Both the position numbers and the translations under genes were made by a program. Source: Spirosoma rigui (lineage in GTDB: Bacteria > Bacteroidota > Bacteroidia > Cytophagales > Spirosomataceae). Taken from it: a stretch of 64,000 nucleotides of DNA. Under the pieces are notes generated by a model. It was given only the letters and a program-made list of their open reading frames with translations, searched no databases and was not told the DNA's origin. Location of the stretch: positions 1,116,001 to 1,180,000 of the forward strand of contig NZ_CP020105.1 of assembly GCF_002067135.1 (NCBI RefSeq), given 5' to 3'. How positions within the stretch are numbered: the stretch's first letter is position 1; every line of letters begins with the position of its first letter. Positions 59,602 through 64,000 of the stretch are shown piece by piece.

Positions 59602-60208
59602 GGGTCTGTCGGTTGATGCGCTGGATAACACGCAACTGTTCGTTAAGCAGATTAATCTGGTAATGCAGATTCTGAATCATGGCCTGGATGAGCACGTCCT
59701 GATTCGGGTTTTGGGGCAGATCGGCCTTAAGCGACTGGTACGATTTCTCGAGCCGGTCCAGGTCCGTAGCAAACTCCCGGTACAGGTCGGGGTTGTCTTC
59801 GGTCATCTGTTTGAGTTCGGCGCGCTTGTTATCGATCAGCCGGGTATATTGCACGACCTCCTTGGCATAGGACGGGTTCACCGCCACCACATCCGGCTGT
59901 TGTGCTACTCCATACTGGTGATTGATATAGAATAGACTACCCGCCAGAATGAGTACCGCGATAGACGCGGCTACCCGCCAGTTTAATCCCGCCCAGAACC
60001 GTCCGCTGCCGGTAGTGGGTTGATCCTGATTCCGGTGAATCTGCTGAAACGGTGACGTAGTGGTTGGGCGGGTCTGAATGGTTTCAGCACTGTCTGGATT
60101 TTGTTCGTTAAGGCCGGCCTCTATCTTCTTCCACAGATCGCTGGGCGGCTCCCGGTCAAATGCTTCGTGGTTGTCGCGAACGAAGCGTTCAAGATTATCT
60201 TTTTTCAT
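59585..60208 (-). CDS. Anti-sigma-factor-like membrane protein
   Basis: A 207-residue protein. The N-terminal cytosolic part has MKKDNLERFVRDNHEAFDRE and PPSDLWKKIEAGLNEQ, the same PPxxxW motif as in the anti-sigma-like protein of the other ECF operon in the window. A TM helix (VAASIAVLILAGSLFYI, about 78-94) follows. The periplasmic part is a helical, coiled-coil-like region. It follows the ECF sigma gene by 12 nt. Role inferred: holding that sigma factor at the membrane. Confidence 0.75.
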   Translation of the reverse strand: MKKDNLERFVRDNHEAFDREPPSDLWKKIEAGLNEQNPDSAETIQTRPTTTSPFQQIHRNQDQPTTGSGRFWAGLNWRVAASIAVLILAGSLFYINHQYGVAQQPDVVAVNPSYAKEVVQYTRLIDNKRAELKQMTEDNPDLYREFATDLDRLEKSYQSLKADLPQNPNQDVLIQAMIQNLHYQINLLNEQLRVIQRINRQTHENPV

Positions 60209-60220
60209 GTGTTTTGTTGT

Positions 60221-60796
60221 TTACTTTAACAAGTCAAGCAGGCGTTTTTTTCCCCGCAGATACTGGGTGCGGGACGTTGTTTCGCTAATGTTTAATACGT
60301 TACCAATTTCCTCGTGGTCATATCCTTCAAACAGGTACAGCGAGAGTACCACCCGGTAACCTTCGGGTAACTGGCTCAACGCCCGTCGAACCCGTTCCAC
60401 TTCCAACTGCACACCTTCTTCATCATACGGCTCGGTATCGGCAAAATCGGGCTGGCCTGTACCGTCGTTGTCTTCGTCGCCAAACGGGATCGAATCCAGA
60501 CTCACCAGGGCCAGCCGGCGGCCGCGCAGGTGGTTGATGGCCCGGTTAACGACGATCTGCTTCAGCCAGGCGCCAAATGTGCTTTGCCCCCGGAACGAAC
60601 CAATGTGGCTGAAGGCGTCAATGAACGCTTCCTGCAGCACATCTTCGGCTTCAGCTTCGTGATTAACGATGCGCAGGCAAACATTGTACATGGCCTTCAC
60701 GTACTGCTGATACAGGTCATACTGAGCCCGTCGCTCGCCTTGCTGACAGCGTTTAACCAGATCACTATGCCGGTCTGGGTACGGTTTGGAGTCCAA
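60221..60796 (-). CDS. ECF-type RNA polymerase sigma factor
   Basis: A 191-residue sigma factor of regions 2 and 4. Region 2: YDLYQQYVKAMYNVCLRIVNHEAEAEDVLQEAFIDAFSHI, then FGAWLKQIVVNRAINHLRGR. A short acidic linker (GDEDNDGTGQPDFADTEPYDEE) leads to region 4: LSQLPEGYRVVLSLYLFEGYDHEEIGNVLNISETTSRTQYLRGK. First gene of the operon sigma - anti-sigma-like - DUF4097-like. Confidence 0.96.
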   Translation of the reverse strand: MDSKPYPDRHSDLVKRCQQGERRAQYDLYQQYVKAMYNVCLRIVNHEAEAEDVLQEAFIDAFSHIGSFRGQSTFGAWLKQIVVNRAINHLRGRRLALVSLDSIPFGDEDNDGTGQPDFADTEPYDEEGVQLEVERVRRALSQLPEGYRVVLSLYLFEGYDHEEIGNVLNISETTSRTQYLRGKKRLLDLLK

Positions 60797-60910
60797 CAGG
60801 TTCAGAACAAAGGTGGTTTAGGTGGCAGTCAGGGGAAAGACAACACCGATGGCTTCAGCGTTGCACCAGTGCGCAAAGATTTTCGGTAACTTACCTAAAA
60901 TTACACGGTT

Positions 60911-61348
60911 ATGTACGAACAGAATATGGTTCGTCTTTCCTCGTTCATGACGATAGTACTAATTCCCCATTCGGTCACCGGATCGTACTGAGCAAGCTGA
61001 CGATTGAGTTGGGCGTGCTGTTTTACCACGCAAAGACCATACAACTGGTTCCGCTCCGGGAACGCCCCTGGACGAAGGGCCAGGCTTTCCCGTACCGGAT
61101 GTAATTCTGTATAATCAGGAAGCGGGACAGACGCGGGTCATCATTGAGGTCTGTGCGAACCGTGGCCTGAAAAGCGACCTTAAAAGGTCATTCACCTAAT
61201 TGATGATGATGACTACGGCATTCTGGAAGGGTTTGCCTACGACCATAAAATGCACTCCTAGCTCCGGTACCAGAAAGGCAATGGCGGTGTGGCAACGGCC
61301 TCGTCCTATTCCGAGTTCATGGGCGTCGGGATGGGCGGTATGGTGTAA
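60911..61348 (+). pseudogene. Decayed Uma2-family (DUF820) endonuclease-like gene
   Basis: Reading across frames gives one Uma2-like protein in pieces. The first frame starts MYEQNMVRLSSF; the next reads SPFGHRIVLSKLTIELGVLFYH up to QAFP; the next PDVILYNQEAGQTRVIIEVC to SDLK; the last VIHLIDDDDYGILEGFAYD to a stop at 61348. At least three frame changes and one in-frame TAG (S-stop-L near 61260, presumably a former Trp codon) break it. PDVILYN and the IIEVC strand with a Lys are the PD-(D/E)XK core of Uma2 proteins. No intact copy is here. Confidence 0.8.
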
Positions 61349-61464
61349 CCTGTGCTTCCCCTCTTTTCGGCTTCTCCCGGCCAGACATTCCCGCCAATTT
61401 CCTATCAACCCCGACCAAATTTTTTCCTACTTTTACTTGTTATAGAAGGATAGAAGCGACGTTG

Positions 61465-63759
61465 ATGATCGATTACTTATCAAGTTTGAATGACCCCCAG
61501 CGCGAAGCCGTCATGCACGGCGACGGACCGCTGATGATTATAGCCGGTGCCGGTTCGGGCAAAACCCGCGTACTGACCTACCGCATTGCGCACCTGATTG
61601 AAAATGGCGTCGATCCGTTCCGGATTCTGTCGCTCACCTTTACCAACAAGGCCGCCGGTGAAATGCGGAAACGCATCGAAAGCGTGGTAGGCACCGAAGC
61701 CCGCAACATCTGGATGGGTACGTTCCACTCCGTGTTTGCCAAAATTCTCCGTATCGAAGCCAAAGCCATCGGCTATACCTCCAATTTCTCGATCTACGAT
61801 ACCGACGACTCCAAGTCGCTGATCCGTACCCTCGTGAAGGAAATGGGACTCGACGACAAGGTATACCGGGCCAACAGCGTGTTCGGGCGGATATCGGGTG
61901 CCAAGAACCGGCTCATTGGGCCGGACGATTATATCAACAATGCCATCATTCAGGCCGACGACGAAGCGGCCCGGATGCCCCACGTTGGCCGGATTTATAA
62001 GCAGTATGCCATGCGGTGCTTTGCGGCCAATGCCATGGACTTCGACGATCTGCTGTTTAACACGAACGTCCTGTTTCGCGACCACCTCGATATTCTGAAC
62101 AAGTACCAGCATAAATTTCAGCACGTGATGGTCGATGAGTTTCAGGATACCAACGTATCCCAGTACCTGATCACGCGCAAACTGGCGGCCGTTCACCAGA
62201 ACATCTGTATCGTCGGCGACGATGCACAGAGTATCTATGCGTTCCGGGGAGCCAACATCGAGAACATCCTGAACTTCCAGCGCGACTACGGTAAGGAAAA
62301 CGTCAAGATTGTGAAGCTGGAGGAGAATTACCGTTCTACCAATACCATCGTGCAGGCGGCTAATTCGATCATAGCCCGCAATAAAAACCAGCTGGAGAAG
62401 CGCGTTTTTACCTCCAACGAAGACGGTCCGCTGATTGATGTGATTAAGGCCTCGTCGGACAACGAAGAAGGGCGTCTGGTGGCTTCGTCTATTTTCGAAG
62501 CCAAAATGAACGACTCGCTGGTCAACAACGACTTCGCCATCTTATACCGGACTAACGCTCAGTCGCGGGCGTTCGAAGAAGCGCTGCGAAAGGTGAGCAT
62601 TAAATACCGTATCATCGGCGGTCTGTCGTTCTACCAGCGCAAGGAGATCAAAGACCTCATTGCCTACCTGCGCTTTACGGTGAACCAGCAGGACGAAGAA
62701 GCCTTCAAGCGGATCATCAACCTGCCCAAGCGCGGTATCGGTGATACGACCGTTGCCAAAATAAGCGTGATTGCCGCCGAGAAGGAGGATTCGGTTTGGG
62801 AGATCGTTGCCGATATTAACAAACATATTACGGGCCGGTCGGCGCTGGCGATCGAAGCATTTGCTGATCTGATCAAGAGCTTCAAACTGCTGCTCGATCA
62901 GAAAGATGCCTTTGACGTAGCCTCGCACATTGCCAAAGCGTCGGGCCTGCTTAAAGAACTCTACGACGACAAAACCGTAGAAGGTCTCGCCCGCTACGAA
63001 AACGTGCAGGAGTTGCTGAACGCCATCAAGGAGTTTGTCGATAATCCTGACAACGAAGACAAAAGCCTGAGCGCCTTCCTGCAGTCGGTTTCGTTGCTCA
63101 CTACCGCCGACGAGAAAGAAGACGACGGTGACAACGACCGGGTGACACTCATGACCATCCACGCGGCCAAAGGGCTGGAGTTCAAGCACGTCAATATCGT
63201 TGGGCTGGAGGAGGACCTGTTCCCGAGTCAGATGATGCTCGAAAGCCGGAGCGATCTGGAAGAGGAACGACGGCTGTTTTACGTAGCCATCACCCGCGCC
63301 GAAAAGCGCCTGACGGTATCCTACGCCGAAACCCGGTACCACTACGGTCGCCTGAAAATGTGCGAGCCGAGCCGGTTTCTGATGGAAATTGATCAGAAAT
63401 ACCTGAAAATTTCGAAACAGCGGTCGGCCCCGAGCCGAATGGATTTTGACCGGCCGGAGCGCGACCGGAGCGAAACGACATCGACCGGGTCCATGGCGTT
63501 TGTCCGATCGCTGGCGCAGAAAACGGCGCGCTCGCAGGCTCCGCAGCCAACTGTCTCGCACACGCCATCGGCTGACTTTGCCCCAACCAGTACCGCCGAA
63601 CTGGCTGCCGGTCAGCGGGTTGAGCACGCCAAATTTGGATTTGGTACGGTGAAGGCTGTTGACGTGAACGGTACCGAGCGAAAGGCAACGATTGCTTTTG
63701 AAAAAGCGGGGGAGAAGGTGCTGTTGCTTAGTTTCGCGAAGTTGCGCGTGGTGTCATGA
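61465..63759 (+). CDS. pcrA: UvrD/PcrA-type DNA helicase
   Basis: A 764-residue superfamily-1A 3'-5' helicase. Walker A is GAGSGKT (28-34), Walker B DEFQDTN, then GDDAQSIYAFRGANIENIL (motif III), LEENYRSTNTIVQAAN (motif IV), TIHAAKGLEFKHVNIVGLEEDLFPSQ (motif V) and RRLFYVAITRAEKRLTVSYA (motif VI). A flexible tail then ends in a Tudor-like domain, GQRVEHAKFGFGTVKAVD, which in PcrA contacts RNA polymerase. The length and C-terminal domain fit PcrA/UvrD better than RecB/Rep. The ATG at 61465 follows a TTG. Confidence 0.95.
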   Translation: MIDYLSSLNDPQREAVMHGDGPLMIIAGAGSGKTRVLTYRIAHLIENGVDPFRILSLTFTNKAAGEMRKRIESVVGTEARNIWMGTFHSVFAKILRIEAKAIGYTSNFSIYDTDDSKSLIRTLVKEMGLDDKVYRANSVFGRISGAKNRLIGPDDYINNAIIQADDEAARMPHVGRIYKQYAMRCFAANAMDFDDLLFNTNVLFRDHLDILNKYQHKFQHVMVDEFQDTNVSQYLITRKLAAVHQNICIVGDDAQSIYAFRGANIENILNFQRDYGKENVKIVKLEENYRSTNTIVQAANSIIARNKNQLEKRVFTSNEDGPLIDVIKASSDNEEGRLVASSIFEAKMNDSLVNNDFAILYRTNAQSRAFEEALRKVSIKYRIIGGLSFYQRKEIKDLIAYLRFTVNQQDEEAFKRIINLPKRGIGDTTVAKISVIAAEKEDSVWEIVADINKHITGRSALAIEAFADLIKSFKLLLDQKDAFDVASHIAKASGLLKELYDDKTVEGLARYENVQELLNAIKEFVDNPDNEDKSLSAFLQSVSLLTTADEKEDDGDNDRVTLMTIHAAKGLEFKHVNIVGLEEDLFPSQMMLESRSDLEEERRLFYVAITRAEKRLTVSYAETRYHYGRLKMCEPSRFLMEIDQKYLKISKQRSAPSRMDFDRPERDRSETTSTGSMAFVRSLAQKTARSQAPQPTVSHTPSADFAPTSTAELAAGQRVEHAKFGFGTVKAVDVNGTERKATIAFEKAGEKVLLLSFAKLRVVS

Positions 63760-63926
63760 AAGGGGTTGTAAATTGATCGAGAAGAAGATGAATCAACTGG
63801 CATCCGCTCAATTCATCAACTCTGGACCGATACTTGATCGAACCGGTAAGGCCGACACGAATTAATACAAAACAGGTTACTGCTTTCGTTCTTTCTGAAA
63901 GTAGTACACGTCCGTTCCGTAACTGT

Positions 63927-64000
63927 ATGAATGCCAATGGTGCCATAGCCGCCGGGTTACTTTTGCTGCTTACTTCTTTCTCGGCAAATAGTCAGCCCGG
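63927..64000 (+). CDS. Start of an exported protein, cut by the window edge
   Basis: From the ATG at 63927 the first 25 codons read MNANGAIAAGLLLLLTSFS then ANSQPG, a good signal peptide. The rest lies outside the window, so no function can be assigned. Confidence 0.55.
   Translation, partial: MNANGAIAAGLLLLLTSFSANSQP

Noticed and set aside
61196-61445. Two short frames (70 and 81 residues) in the gap before the helicase
   Set aside because: They lie within or over the eroded Uma2 gene; the translated pieces make sense only as parts of that protein.

Overview
The window reads as chromosomal DNA of a Bacteroidota bacterium, most likely a Cytophagales/Spirosomaceae member close to Spirosoma. 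The reasons are -7 promoter boxes of the TAnnTTTG type (for example upstream of typA and recF), many exported lipoproteins, two ECF sigma factors each followed by a membrane protein with an anti-sigma-like N-terminus, aspartyl-protease/PDZ, LVIVD, DUF1080 and PVC-type cytochrome proteins, and a GC content I judge by eye to be a little above 50%. I see no rRNA, CRISPR array, phage or insertion sequence. This is mostly core and niche-specific chromosome.

Layout. 0.2-3 kb: a barstar-like protein, then a three-gene reverse-strand cluster (ring-cleaving dioxygenase, carboxylesterase, muconolactone-isomerase-like) resembling the quinone-detoxification mhq genes of Bacillus. 3-7 kb: pdhA, divergent recF, and an exported GH140-like glycosidase. 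7-14 kb: a TetR-TolC-adaptor-RND efflux operon with a candidate operator over its promoter. 14-19 kb: a CBM9-like protein, a metallophosphoesterase, a dienelactone hydrolase, an exported deaminase and small exported proteins. 19-21 kb: typA. 21-28 kb: reverse-strand exported proteins (LVIVD propeller, serpin) and an ECF sigma operon. 28-32 kb: a sugar-phosphate isomerase-like protein and a very large PVC-type haem protein. 32-41 kb: a holin-like membrane protein, hisIE and a complete trpEGDCFBA cluster preceded by a leader peptide and attenuator, with tRNA-Pro(CGG) just upstream. 41-46 kb: a five-gene GMC oxidoreductase / GH1 / SDR operon. 47-51 kb: acyl-CoA dehydrogenase, phosphotransferase, nicotinamidase-like and Lon-N genes. 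51-55 kb: an AI-2E transporter, a PhoB/PhoR-like two-component pair and a PDZ aspartyl protease. 56-60 kb: tpiA, a DUF985 cupin, DUF1080, and a second ECF sigma operon. 60.9-61.35 kb: a decayed Uma2-family gene. 61.5-63.8 kb: a PcrA/UvrD helicase, then the start of an exported protein running off the edge.

The strongest regulatory find is the trp attenuator. A leader peptide of 11 residues has three consecutive Trp codons. It is followed by an intrinsic terminator just before trpE, and the segment over the leader stop codon can form 10 of 11 base pairs with the terminator's ascending arm and loop. That is a complete ribosome-stalling attenuation design. A second theme is a set of unusually long intergenic palindromes: 49-bp arms between the two-component genes, a perfect 31-bp-arm convergent terminator near 32.3 kb, and hairpins after tpiA, after the RND pump and after DUF1080. 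Metabolically the window suggests a plant- or soil-associated heterotroph able to attack glycosides (GH140, GH1, DUF1080, GMC, PVC-type dehydrogenase) and to handle aromatic or quinone stress.
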